NCBI RefSeq assembly: GCF_014904695.1
Contig: NZ_JACXXN010000003.1
Span: 339,405-403,404 of the forward strand
Direction: 5' to 3'
DNA: 64,000 nt
Origin: Nostoc sp. MG11
GTDB taxonomy: Bacteria > Cyanobacteriota > Cyanobacteriia > Cyanobacteriales > Nostocaceae
In this document: piece by piece, positions 47,149 to 55,639 of the stretch
Numbering within the stretch: position 1 is the stretch's first letter
Layout: each line of letters starts with the position of its first letter
The notes under the pieces: generated by a model
Told to the model about the DNA's origin: nothing
Database searches by the model: none
Seen by the model: the letters and a program-made list of their open reading frames with translations, nothing else
Translations under genes and position numbers: made by a program

Positions 47149-47693
47149 TAACCAAACTTGATAAATTCACGTCCTTCTAGCTGTGGTTTTTCTCCCCTTA
47201 ACACTGGCTCTAACACTGCTTTAATCCGAGTTGCATCAGGTGGACACCCTGGTAAGTACACATCAACTGGTACTACTGTATGCACTGGTATCACCCGATC
47301 TAGTAAGGTTGGTACAATACCAGGCTCATGGGGAATTGTGCCGTGAATATCGACAGCTTCGATGTAACAACGCTGAAGAACAGGTTCAGCACTACCTAAA
47401 GGATTGCGTAAAGCAGTAACATTACCAGTAACAGCACAATCGCCAAAAGAGACAAGAATTTGCGATCGCTCTCTCACCTTCCGAATCATTTCCAAATGAT
47501 CTTCATTAGCTACTGCACCCTCAAATAACACCACATCCACCCCTAGCGGATATTCTTTCACGTCAGCAAAGGGACTATAAACTAGATCCACTTGTCCAGC
47601 TAAATCAATTAGCCACTCATCCAAATCGAGAAAAGACATGTGACAGCCAGAACAGCCGCCTAGCCAAACTGTCGCTAATTTTAAACGAGACAT
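47148..47693 (-). CDS. hoxY: Bidirectional NiFe hydrogenase small subunit HoxY
   Basis: 181 residues. Proximal 4Fe-4S cluster ligands: the WLGGCSGCHMSF pair near the N-terminus, a Cys in FGDCAVTGNVTAL, and the Cys in YLPGCPPDATRI. HoxY pairs with HoxH and passes electrons to HoxU. It is intact and of normal length. The hoxY-hoxU spacer (47694-48078) is invaded by the left arm of the long inverted repeat, so co-transcription with hoxU may be altered. Confidence 0.93.
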   Translation of the reverse strand: MSRLKLATVWLGGCSGCHMSFLDLDEWLIDLAGQVDLVYSPFADVKEYPLGVDVVLFEGAVANEDHLEMIRKVRERSQILVSFGDCAVTGNVTALRNPLGSAEPVLQRCYIEAVDIHGTIPHEPGIVPTLLDRVIPVHTVVPVDVYLPGCPPDATRIKAVLEPVLRGEKPQLEGREFIKFG

Positions 47694-47789
47694 AATAATT
47701 CGTAATTCGTAATTGAGGAATGGGTCAATTAACTCTCTATATCTAAGAGGTTGTATGAAAAGTGGTCGGCTGTGATATTAGGCACTTAT

Positions 47790-48035
47790 TGATCCCCCCT
47801 AGCCCACGCCAGTCGCTCCACTTGGGGAGACCCCATCGCATGATTGCGTCTCCCCAACTCTTGGAGACGCTACTTCGCGTTGGGAGAAGACCGCGCTGGC
47901 TCCCCTTAAAAAGGCTACGGTGTACACACAAGTCTTTGAGAGTTGCCCCACAGGCTTTTGATCCCCCCAACCCCCCTTCAAAAGGGGGGCAAAAACCTCT
48001 CAAAGTCCCCCTTTTGAAGGGGGATTTAGGGGGAT
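47790..48035. repeat. Left arm of 245-bp inverted repeat
   Basis: A G/C-rich, hairpin-rich block lying in the hoxU-hoxY spacer. It is the inverse complement of 55237-55481 with only a few differences by eye, such as one base missing in the right arm at TACACCGTA-CCTTTTT. It contains smaller palindromes (CTTTTGAAGGGGGA and CCCCCCTTCAAAAGGGGGG). Apparent reading frames inside it are not genes. Confidence 0.85.
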
Positions 48036-48078
48036 CTAAAAGTATTTGATACATCACCAAGGACTTTTCAAACATCCT

Positions 48079-48795
48079 CTAAAGGTTCCATTGCTGTTTT
48101 TCGCGTGCTGTAACTAGGAAATCGAGTTTGGCGCGATCGCGTTTCATTTCTCCGACGCTCGAACCTTTGTCAAAAAGCGCACCTGTAGGGCAAGCATTAA
48201 CGCATTTGCCGCAAGAAGTACAAGTATCAGAGGTTCCCCAAGGCTGATTCAAATCAGTGATTACATGGGAATTTGTTCCTCTACCCGCCATATCCCAAGT
48301 GTGCGCTCCTTCGATTTCATCACAAACACGGATGCAACGAGTGCAAAGAACACAACGGTTGTGATCAACGCCAAAGCGATGGTGAGAAATATCGACTTTG
48401 CGATCGGGGAAATGATAATCTAAACGCACATGATCCATACCCATTTCAATAGCTAGGTCTTGCAATTCGCAATTCCCATTAGCCACGCAGACTGAGCAAA
48501 TATGATTGCCTTCAGCAAATAGCATTTCGATAATTGTGCGCCGATATTTTTGTAGGCGATCGCTGTTTGTTTGCACTTCCATACCCTCAGTAACTTTCGT
48601 CACACAAGCAGGCTGAAGTTTATTACTGCCAGCAATTTCTACTAAACAAAGCCGACAAGCCCCAACATCTGTAACCCCTTCTAGATGACATAAAGTCGGA
48701 ATATGAATCCCTGCATCCTGTGCTGCTTGAAGAATGGTTTCCTCCTCACGGGCACTAATAAGTTTGTCGTTGATTGTTAAAGTTTTTACTGACAT
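48079..48795 (-). CDS. hoxU: NAD-reducing hydrogenase diaphorase iron-sulfur subunit HoxU
   Basis: 238 residues from ATG 48795 (frame open to a TTG at 48810). N-terminal 2Fe-2S ferredoxin domain ([15 protein letters not shown]), a CxxC-x-x-x-C set in [16 protein letters not shown], and C-terminal 4Fe-4S motifs [11 protein letters not shown] and [12 protein letters not shown]. HoxU links the diaphorase HoxEF to HoxYH. It has its own copy of the shared motif 72 bp upstream, consistent with hoxU starting a separate transcript from hoxEF. Confidence 0.93.
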   Translation of the reverse strand: MSVKTLTINDKLISAREEETILQAAQDAGIHIPTLCHLEGVTDVGACRLCLVEIAGSNKLQPACVTKVTEGMEVQTNSDRLQKYRRTIIEMLFAEGNHICSVCVANGNCELQDLAIEMGMDHVRLDYHFPDRKVDISHHRFGVDHNRCVLCTRCIRVCDEIEGAHTWDMAGRGTNSHVITDLNQPWGTSDTCTSCGKCVNACPTGALFDKGSSVGEMKRDRAKLDFLVTAREKQQWNL

Positions 48796-48867
48796 TGCCT
48801 CTAGCCTCAATCAGAATTAGCCTTTCGCTTCTGAAATGCCCTGCGCCTTGAGTTATAGACTAATAGT

Positions 48868-48885
48868 TTGAGGAACTTGTGAAGA
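48868..48885 (-). promoter_or_regulatory. Shared hox/nifJ motif, copy upstream of hoxU
   Basis: Plus strand reads TTGAGGAACTTGTGAAGA. Toward hoxU it is CTTCACAAGTTCCTCAA, followed by TAGTCT at five bases and TATAAC at eleven. Confidence 0.62.
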
Positions 48886-48899
48886 GGAGATACGAATTA

Positions 48900-49739
48900 T
48901 CAACGAAACTCAGCCTGCTCAATCTTTGCTCGAAAGAACTCTGAGTAACGCTCTGTCCCAAACCACCAGCCTGCACTGATCTGGGAGGGTATTGTAAATC
49001 CGCCAAATGTGTGTTCTTCTGGAAATTCTCCGCCAAAGGGGATGTAAGTATAACTACTATCCTCCTTGTGTTCTCCCCAACGTGGTAAAGAAAGCTTCAG
49101 CACTTTGCCGTCAAGGTCTGTAACCAGTGTCAGCGTTATCGGTTCACCATCAACCTTCAAACTAGCTTGGATAGTCCTCTCATCAATTGCCTTCCAAATT
49201 ACATTGCGTTGAGGTAGCAAAGCAGAAGGTAGCCAAAAAAATTCTCCTGCGAATCGTCCAATGGCAGAGCGAGTAATATCAGGACTGTGGGCATTTACTA
49301 ACGGAATTAGTCCCCCAAGGGAAAAGCGCATTCGACCCGACTTGTTTGCATAGTAATCTACTCCCATAAATTTAAATAAACCGCTACCAATAACTGGTCT
49401 CCAAACAAATCCTTTCAGGGCTGAGGTAATCTGTTTTGCTCGCATCGGTATCCACGGTTTATCTTGCGCCATCCTAAAACTGCCACTCATTTCCAAGCTG
49501 ATAGAGGAAGCAAGGGGAGTTCCCGGCGCAATGCTATGCAAAAAGTAGCGCTGCACAGGTGCAGGTAATTCTGCAACCATGTCTTTAGTGAAACGATGTT
49601 CTGCTGGTGAAGATTCTAGCGATCGCCAAATCTGATTAACTTCTTGTTCATTCTTTACCCGGATGATAACTAGAACTATGAATGCGATCACTAGCAATGC
49701 ACCAATGCTCAAGAAAATTTTTGCAATCATTTTCCTCAT
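48900..49739 (-). CDS. DUF6544-like membrane-anchored protein
   Basis: 279 residues. One N-terminal membrane segment (about 7-27) precedes a soluble domain with LPAPVQRYFLHSI (about 58-70), which is the recurrent opening of a family I know as DUF6544 or similar. FMGVDYYANKSGRMRFSLGG and later SAGWWFGTERYSEFFRAKI also fit. Function is unknown. It is one of four genes lying between hoxU and hoxF that are not hydrogenase genes. A second Met (residue 4) is an alternative start. Confidence 0.65.
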   Translation of the reverse strand: MRKMIAKIFLSIGALLVIAFIVLVIIRVKNEQEVNQIWRSLESSPAEHRFTKDMVAELPAPVQRYFLHSIAPGTPLASSISLEMSGSFRMAQDKPWIPMRAKQITSALKGFVWRPVIGSGLFKFMGVDYYANKSGRMRFSLGGLIPLVNAHSPDITRSAIGRFAGEFFWLPSALLPQRNVIWKAIDERTIQASLKVDGEPITLTLVTDLDGKVLKLSLPRWGEHKEDSSYTYIPFGGEFPEEHTFGGFTIPSQISAGWWFGTERYSEFFRAKIEQAEFR

Positions 49740-49799
49740 CCCTTCTTGTAAGGAATCGTAATTTGGTAGTTAATTCTGTCCAAGGTGTCAACCTCTTTT

Positions 49800-50750
49800 C
49801 TATTTGGGCATAGTTACGCGATCGCTGCGAATGAGAAAGCGGCCATTGAAACGCATCAGCAACGGATCGCCGGAAAACGGAGCCACAGAAGATCCGGGAC
49901 GTTGAGCATGAATGTGCAGGTGGGGTTCGTCGCTGACACCGGAGTTTCCCACCTCGGCAATGCGATCGCCAACCTTAACAACCGTTCCAGTCTGAACCGA
50001 GAGACTCTGGGGACGAAAATGGGCAAGTAAGACATAGATATCGCCACAGCGGAGAATGACGTGATTACCCGCGCGATTCGCCGGATCAATCTTGGGAATC
50101 ATCATGTCCGGCAGCCCATTGATCGCTTGAACAATCTTGCCCGGACAGGGAGCTAACACCGGCTCACCATAAATCTGGTAGGCAGCTGGATCACTGGGAA
50201 CTAAACCTTTTGCCCGCAAACCCAATGAATCAATCTCGACAATATCGACTGCGTAGCCATTGCCCCGATAAGCCCGAAAACGCGGAACTGACTCGTCCAA
50301 AGTCTTTACATGTGCATTAATCCGCGTGTTGCTGCCGCCATTGACGATCAGATATTTACCACCCCGCAGCGGAAAGGCGAGATCAACAACGGGAATAGCA
50401 GGCGGAAACTGACCTACCCAACTTTGCACGGCCTCGTTGCTTGCAAAAACCCCAAAAGCAACGAAACCGATGATGGCAATCCAGCCGAGCCAGCTAGACG
50501 GCAACTGTCGCTGGAGCTTGTGTTGCCGAAATCCAACTACCAAAGTAACGATAAATAGCAGTCCATAGACATAAGGTGCCCACCAGGGCGGAAAAACCCA
50601 GACTCCCATACGGGCGATCGCAAATAAGGTCAATGCCGTTACGAAAGCTTGTAGCGAAGCACCCAGTAAATTGTGTAGCGGTGCGATCGCTAGCCACCCA
50701 ATCAGGACAAGTGGTAAAACGATCTGCAACCCAATCAGCAAAGCAATCAT
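49800..50750 (-). CDS. M23-family peptidase with N-terminal membrane domain
   Basis: 316 residues. About four hydrophobic segments occupy residues 1-115. The C-terminal LytM/M23 domain shows the first His/Asp region (YRGNGYAVDIVEID), LLAHFRPQSLSVQTGTVVKVGD, and the His-x-His motif HLHIHAQ. The usual first ligand set H-x3-D is not perfect here (GNGYAVD), so activity is uncertain. M23 enzymes cut peptidoglycan cross-links. This stretch is more G/C-rich than its surroundings, hinting at separate origin. It stands between hoxU and hoxF. Confidence 0.75.
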   Translation of the reverse strand: MIALLIGLQIVLPLVLIGWLAIAPLHNLLGASLQAFVTALTLFAIARMGVWVFPPWWAPYVYGLLFIVTLVVGFRQHKLQRQLPSSWLGWIAIIGFVAFGVFASNEAVQSWVGQFPPAIPVVDLAFPLRGGKYLIVNGGSNTRINAHVKTLDESVPRFRAYRGNGYAVDIVEIDSLGLRAKGLVPSDPAAYQIYGEPVLAPCPGKIVQAINGLPDMMIPKIDPANRAGNHVILRCGDIYVLLAHFRPQSLSVQTGTVVKVGDRIAEVGNSGVSDEPHLHIHAQRPGSSVAPFSGDPLLMRFNGRFLIRSDRVTMPK

Positions 50751-50796
50751 AATTTTTTGGCTGTAAAGTTTTTATGCAAATGGAAATCCCCAATTG

Positions 50797-52428
50797 CTAC
50801 GAATTTGCTTGCATTGCCTCATCCATCACATCATGCTTGGATTTCTCAGCTTGAGCGCTTTGTTGGTAGCACTTGCTCATTACCTTGAGAAAGCCGAACG
50901 GTTCGTTAAGCGCGGCTGCTGTTGAAACACCACCTATCAAAGCTCCCATGATGCCAAATACTGCTGCATCTACTCCGGTAAGATAGAGGTTTTTTATCGG
51001 AGTTTTCGCACTAATCCATTTTTTGTTGAGTCTTGCTGGTACGCCTGGGATACCGTAAAAAGCTCCTCTGTAGCTTTGGTCAAAGTATTCTAAAGTGAGA
51101 GGCGTAGAAAGTTCGTAGTATTCGATTAGTTCTCGAAAACCAGGATAGTGAGCCTCGACAAAATCGAGAAGATGGTGCGTGATTGTTTCTTTTAGTTTGT
51201 AATATTCCTGTTCTCGTCGCTTCCAAGGTTTGTCGTGCCATTTGGCGAAGAAATCGTAATCAATAAAGACAATAATTTCACCAGTGTGGGCTGTTTGCGT
51301 GGAGTCTTTGAGGGAAGCAAAGGAGATAAAACAGGCTTTAATACCTTGATGGGGCGCACCGCTTTGTTCTTTAAAGGCGCGATCGTGGTCGTAAGATGAG
51401 TACAGCCAATGATTTTCACCTTTAAAACCCAATTTGGCGGGAGATTCTTTGAATCCTAAATACAGGCTAAATGCACTGTGAGGTTTGGGAAATTCTTGAA
51501 TTTCTTTACGGTATGCAGACACCAATTCGTTTTCGACTGTGGCGGGAATCAATTTGGTGTAGGTATTGAATGCTCCAGCATCAGAAATAATAATCGGCGC
51601 ATAAAATTCTTCAATTAGCGCATCAGATTGGTGTGCTTTTTGGACTTTTACACCCTTAGCTACACTGTCTTCAATAATAATTTCTGTTACTTGACTTTGA
51701 GTAAGTGCTTGACCGCCATTTTTTTCAATTAAAGGCATAATATTTTTGGCAATTTCCGCAGCACCACCCACAGGATAAAAACCACCTGTGAGAAAGTGGT
51801 AAACCAAAGTGGCGTGAGTCACAAAGGAACTTTCTGAAGGTGGTAAACCATAATCACCCCATTGGGAAGCCAACAGCGCTTTGAGTGTGGGACTTTGAAA
51901 ATTCTGGTCAAGATATTCCTTGGTCGTCAATCGTGAAATTTTGCTGACTCTGGGTAAAATTGTTTTTACCCAGGAACCTAATAAACCAGACAACGGGTCT
52001 GCCATAGCAATTTTTTTCAGATCTGTAAAATACCTGATAATTGCTTTCTGCTCGTCCGCAAATATTTGGATCAAGTCAGCTTGAAATTTTTTCGGGTCGG
52101 AAGATTGGGCAAAAGTAAAATTAGGATAGACAAATTTCTCAAACGGATCGGGCATTTTGCGCCATTGCAATTTGCCGTCGGTGATATAGTCAAATACCGT
52201 CCGTCCGAGTTCACCTTTGCCCATATTTCCTACATAATGAAGTCCCACATCCCATTTGAATTTATGGTTGCGTTCAAATTCGTGGGTGTATCCGCCAATA
52301 ACGAAATGTTGTTCTAGAATTAGAACTTTCTTGTGATTTAATTTTGAGAGTATAGCAGCAGTAGTTAAACCACCCATACCAGAACCAATCACAATTGCAT
52401 CGTATTGATTTAAGTTAGACATTTTCAA
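50797..52428 (-). CDS. Phytoene-desaturase/retinol-saturase-like FAD oxidoreductase
   Basis: 543 residues. FAD-binding IGSGMGGLTTAAILSK (about 14-29), LEQHFVIGGYTHEF, and C-terminal LYLTGVDAAVFGIMGALIGG. The overall plan follows the carotenoid isomerase/RetSat branch of CrtI-like enzymes. VGLHYVGNM and YYELSTPLTLEYF are typical of the RetSat-like group. Substrate unknown, probably a polyene or a lipid. It ends next to the M23 gene and starts one base after the truncated flavodoxin-like frame, and is not part of the Hox enzyme. Confidence 0.8.
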   Translation of the reverse strand: MKMSNLNQYDAIVIGSGMGGLTTAAILSKLNHKKVLILEQHFVIGGYTHEFERNHKFKWDVGLHYVGNMGKGELGRTVFDYITDGKLQWRKMPDPFEKFVYPNFTFAQSSDPKKFQADLIQIFADEQKAIIRYFTDLKKIAMADPLSGLLGSWVKTILPRVSKISRLTTKEYLDQNFQSPTLKALLASQWGDYGLPPSESSFVTHATLVYHFLTGGFYPVGGAAEIAKNIMPLIEKNGGQALTQSQVTEIIIEDSVAKGVKVQKAHQSDALIEEFYAPIIISDAGAFNTYTKLIPATVENELVSAYRKEIQEFPKPHSAFSLYLGFKESPAKLGFKGENHWLYSSYDHDRAFKEQSGAPHQGIKACFISFASLKDSTQTAHTGEIIVFIDYDFFAKWHDKPWKRREQEYYKLKETITHHLLDFVEAHYPGFRELIEYYELSTPLTLEYFDQSYRGAFYGIPGVPARLNKKWISAKTPIKNLYLTGVDAAVFGIMGALIGGVSTAAALNEPFGFLKVMSKCYQQSAQAEKSKHDVMDEAMQANS

Positions 52429-52674
52429 TTACCTCCAAACTTGCCACCAATGCCTGCACATTGGCTTGAGATCTAACGACCAAGATAAGCGGTCAAAATC
52501 GGATTTCCTGATTTTTGGGCTTCTCTTAAAAATTAAATCCAAGAGAATAGTAAAGCCCGTTCTTTTCTTCAGTTCTACTATTTTCTGAATGTCACAATCT
52601 AGTCTTTTTTGTAATTCCCGCGCTAGACACTCGTTGTTTCCTGAAAAGGAATAATAGATTATTAGAGTTTTCAT
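52429..52674 (-). pseudogene. Truncated flavodoxin-like gene
   Basis: 81 residues. It begins as a flavodoxin-like domain (KTLIIYYSFSGNNECLARE, the FMN-phosphate loop) and reads through LKKRTGFTILLDLIF. It then breaks off: the expected second FMN loop and the rest, about 80-100 residues, are missing. The final 20 residues (ending CRHWWQVWR) do not fit the family and look like a shifted frame. I call it a 3'-deleted fragment. Confidence 0.6.
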
Positions 52675-52727
52675 TCATTATCCACGCCCTTGTGTAGTAA
52701 TGGTAGGAGAGGCTAGATGTCTCTTCT

Positions 52728-54360
52728 CTATTGAGTTGTTCCACTAATCAACGTCAAATATTCATCTTGGAAGTAACGCAAGGTACTAAATACCGGATTA
52801 GGTGCAGACTGACCAAGACCGCACAAGCTGGTATGCTTCACTATGTCGCATAGTTCTTCTAGCAATTCCAAGTCAGCAAAAGATGCTTTACCTTCACTAA
52901 TTTTCGTCAACAATTTATATAACTGCACCGTCCCCACCCGACAGGGAATGCACTTCCCACACGATTCATCCATGCAAAACTCCATAAAGAAGCGGGCCAC
53001 ATCCACCATGTTGGTAGTTTCATCCATGACAATCATGCCGCCGGAACCCATCATCGAACCAAGTTGAGTGAGTGATTCATAATCCACCGGGCTATCAAAA
53101 GCTGATGCGGGAATACATCCCCCAGAAGGGCCACCAGTTTGTACTGCTTTGACTACACCGCCATCTGGTACGCCACCGCCCATTGCTTCCACAATTTGCT
53201 TTAATGAAGTTCCCATCGGTACTTCTATCAAACCTGTGTTACAGATTTTGCCTGCTAATGCAAAAACCTTTGTACCTTTGCTCTTTTGAGTGCCAATGCT
53301 GGCGAACCAGTCAGCACCTCTGCGAATAATGGGTGCAACATTGGCGTAAGTTTCAACGTTATTAATTAAGGTAGGATGCCCCCATAAACCAGACTCGGCG
53401 GGGTAGGGTGGACGGGGATGAGGAGTACCGCGTTTACCTTCAATAGAAGCCATTAAAGCAGTTTCTTCACCGCAGATATAAGCCCCAGCACCAATACGAA
53501 TATCAATTTTAAAATCAAAGCGAGAGTCAAAAATTTGAGTACCTAAGATGCCAAGGCGTTGCGCTTGGCGAATTGCAGTTTGCAGACGATTGATGGCAAC
53601 GGGATATTCTGCCCGGATGTAGATATAGCCTTGATTTGCGCCTATAGCGTAGGCTGCGATCGCCATTCCTTCTAAAACGCGATGAGGGTCACTTTCTAGG
53701 ACGCTGCGATCCATAAATGAATGCCCCCGGATCGCCTTCATCGGCGTTACAGATGACAAATTTGCGATCGCTTTGCTCATCGCTTTTTGCTTTAGCAACT
53801 GTTGCCCATTTCAAACCTGTAGGATAACCAGCACCACCACGTCCCCGTAAACCACTGCGGGTAATAGCATCTACTACCTCGCTAGGAGTCATCTCCCGCA
53901 AAGCATGATAAAGCGCTTGATAACCTTCGGCCGCAATATAAGATTGAATGCGTTCTGGATCTACTTTGCCACTGTTTTCTAAGACAATCGGCATCTGGTA
54001 TGTAAAAAATGGATGCGTTAAATCCCCTTGCTGGACTGTTGTCTTTCCCCCATTGAGAGCAGTAATAATTGAGTGTGCATCATCAGGTGTAACTTTCTCG
54101 TAGAGTGTACCTAGACTTTCTGGTTCGGTGTTTCTCTCAACCTGTACTAGTGGCCCTTGACAGCACAAACGCATACAGCCAACGCCATGAACTTCCACTG
54201 TTTCTGCCAAATTCTCTGCTGTAACAGCTTCTTCCAAACGCTGTTTGACGGCTTGTGAATTGGCAGATAGACAACCAGCTGCAATACAACAGCGAATTTG
54301 CACAGGTTTCTCTGAAGCACGTTCTTTTTGGGCAATTTCAAATAACTCAGATAGATCCAT
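52728..54360 (-). pseudogene. hoxF: NAD-reducing hydrogenase diaphorase subunit HoxF, frameshifted
   Basis: The start is ATG 54360, overlapping hoxE by 14 bp. The N-terminal part has the thioredoxin-like 2Fe-2S ligands (CCIAAGC and GCMRLCC) and the NADH-binding start [16 protein letters not shown]. The reading frame breaks at about 53713: after GDEGDPGAF-type sequence the DNA has four extra bases (ATTT) before ATGGATCGC, which should encode the following [10 protein letters not shown]. The second part continues in the new frame with [25 protein letters not shown] and the 4Fe-4S set [10 protein letters not shown], and a normal C-terminus. Apart from the 4-nt insertion the gene reads as functional, so a sequencing error or a recent mutation are both possible. 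Confidence 0.85.
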
Positions 54361-54874
54361 TTTGCAACCATCCTTTGATGCGTTCAAGGACTGATTCAGC
54401 AGTTTGATTACCTAAAACGGTACCATCAAACACTACAGCAGATGCAATTCCACAAGCACCTAGACATCTTGCTGTTAGTAGTGAAATTTGACCATCTGCC
54501 GTGGTTTCACCAGCATGGATGTGGGCAGACTTTTCTACATTTGCCAAGATAGCTTGAGCGCCTTTGACGTAACAAGCTGTACCCGTACACACCACGCAAG
54601 TATGCACACCACTAGGTGCAAGTGAAAACAAATGGTAGAACGTGGCAACACCATAAACTCGACTAGGTGGTAGTTTGAGATTGTGAGCAATGTAAATTAA
54701 TACATCGTTTTCTAAATAACCAAAAAGTTCCTGTGCTTTATGCAATATCTCAATGAGTGCATCCTGTTGATACTGGTGGCGTTTGATAGTTGCATCCAGC
54801 ATCTTAAAGCGCTTATCTGTTACTGAGGTTGCTTTTGCCGTGTTCTTCATTTTAACAGTAGATGCCGAATTCAT
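54347..54874 (-). CDS. hoxE: NAD-reducing hydrogenase subunit HoxE
   Basis: 175 residues from ATG 54874, which has AGAGG upstream. The frame is open to 54937, but the shared promoter-like motif ends at 54939, so translation from there would precede the likely transcript start. NuoE-like thioredoxin fold with the 2Fe-2S ligands CTGTAC and CLGAC. RVYGVATFYHLFSLAP is the family hallmark. HoxE joins HoxF in the diaphorase module and is thought to mediate ferredoxin contact. It opens the hoxEF transcript. Confidence 0.92.
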   Translation of the reverse strand: MNSASTVKMKNTAKATSVTDKRFKMLDATIKRHQYQQDALIEILHKAQELFGYLENDVLIYIAHNLKLPPSRVYGVATFYHLFSLAPSGVHTCVVCTGTACYVKGAQAILANVEKSAHIHAGETTADGQISLLTARCLGACGIASAVVFDGTVLGNQTAESVLERIKGWLQNGSI

Positions 54875-54938
54875 CGTTTGAGCCTCTCGTCTCTTCAGGA
54901 TGTTGCGAGTCTCACACTTAGGATGATAGAAGAACAAT

Positions 54939-54956
54939 TTGAGAAACTTGTGAGGA
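54939..54956 (-). promoter_or_regulatory. Shared hox/nifJ motif, copy upstream of hoxE
   Basis: Plus strand reads TTGAGAAACTTGTGAGGA; toward hoxE it is CCTCACAAGTTTCTCAA. A TATCAT element lies ten bases further. The hoxE ATG is 64 bp downstream. Confidence 0.62.
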
Positions 54957-55236
54957 CAGTAAGAATGTTCGGCGTTGCTGGATTATGTGATGATTTTGTC
55001 ATGTAGAGGAGCCAGCGCTGTGCGGGGGTTCTCTCCGTTGAGGCGACTGGGGTGCGCGGAGGCACAGAGAAAAGAGTTTTAGAGATGTTCACACTGCAAT
55101 GAAGCAAGGCGTAATACCTAAACAGAACTTACGCACTCAGATCCCCCAACCCCCTTAGAAAGGGGGTTTTAGACGTTCCCCCCTTTTTAAAGCTACGGTG
55201 TACACACATCTGTGTACAAAACCAAAATCGTTGTAT

Positions 55237-55481
55237 ATCCTCCTAAATCCCCCTTCAAAAGGGGGACTTTGAGAGGTTTTTGCCCCCCTTTTGAAGGGGG
55301 GTTGGGGGGATCAAAAGCCTGTGGGGCAACTCTCAAAGACTTGTGTGTACACCGTACCTTTTTAAGGGGAGCCAGCGCGGTCTTCTCCCAACGCGAAGTA
55401 GCGTCTCCAAGAGTTGGGGAGACGCAATCATGCGATGGGGTCTCCCCAAGTGGAGCGACTGGCGTGGGTTAGGGGGGATCA
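55237..55481. repeat. Right arm of 245-bp inverted repeat
   Basis: Inverse complement of 47790-48035. Together the arms bracket 7.2 kb containing hoxU, four non-hox genes, hoxF and hoxE. Recombination between the arms would invert that segment and detach these genes from hoxY. Confidence 0.85.
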
Positions 55482-55522
55482 GGGTTTCAGGCTTCAGTGC
55501 GTAAGTCCTACTAAAGTTAGAT

Positions 55523-55539
55523 CCTCACAACTTCCTCAG
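55523..55539 (+). promoter_or_regulatory. Shared hox/nifJ motif, copy upstream of pfkA
   Basis: CCTCACAACTTCCTCAG on the plus strand agrees with the consensus CYTCACAAGTTNCTCAA at all but two positions and points the right way, about 100 bp before pfkA. It is the only copy outside the hydrogen/PFOR genes. Confidence 0.5.
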
Positions 55540-55639
55540 ATTTTTGACTTAACCTCAACATATAGCCAAAATAGGGTTTATATTCTTTCTGCCCTCTGCT
55601 TCCCTGCCTCCTGCTCTCTTCTGCCTTTCTTGTTAAGGT

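Larger units (their letters stand above)
54957..55639. other. Divergent hoxE-pfkA intergenic region
   Basis: 683 bp with no credible gene. It holds a decayed repeat (55010-55070, sharing GAGGAGCCAGCGCT), the right arm of the long inverted repeat, a motif copy pointing to pfkA, and a C/T-rich tract (55590-55635) before the pfkA start. Short open frames inside the repeat are its mirror of those at 47.8-48.0 kb. Confidence 0.7.

Noticed and set aside
47743-48075. Open frames on both strands within 47743-48075 (and their mirrors at 55212-55677)
   Set aside because: They lie wholly in the inverted repeat arms, translate to low-complexity Pro/Gly/Lys strings, and both strands are open because of the repeat composition.
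53700-53800. Programmed frameshift in hoxF
   Set aside because: No slippery heptamer or stop-proximal Shine-Dalgarno-like stimulator is visible; a 4-base insertion explains the break.
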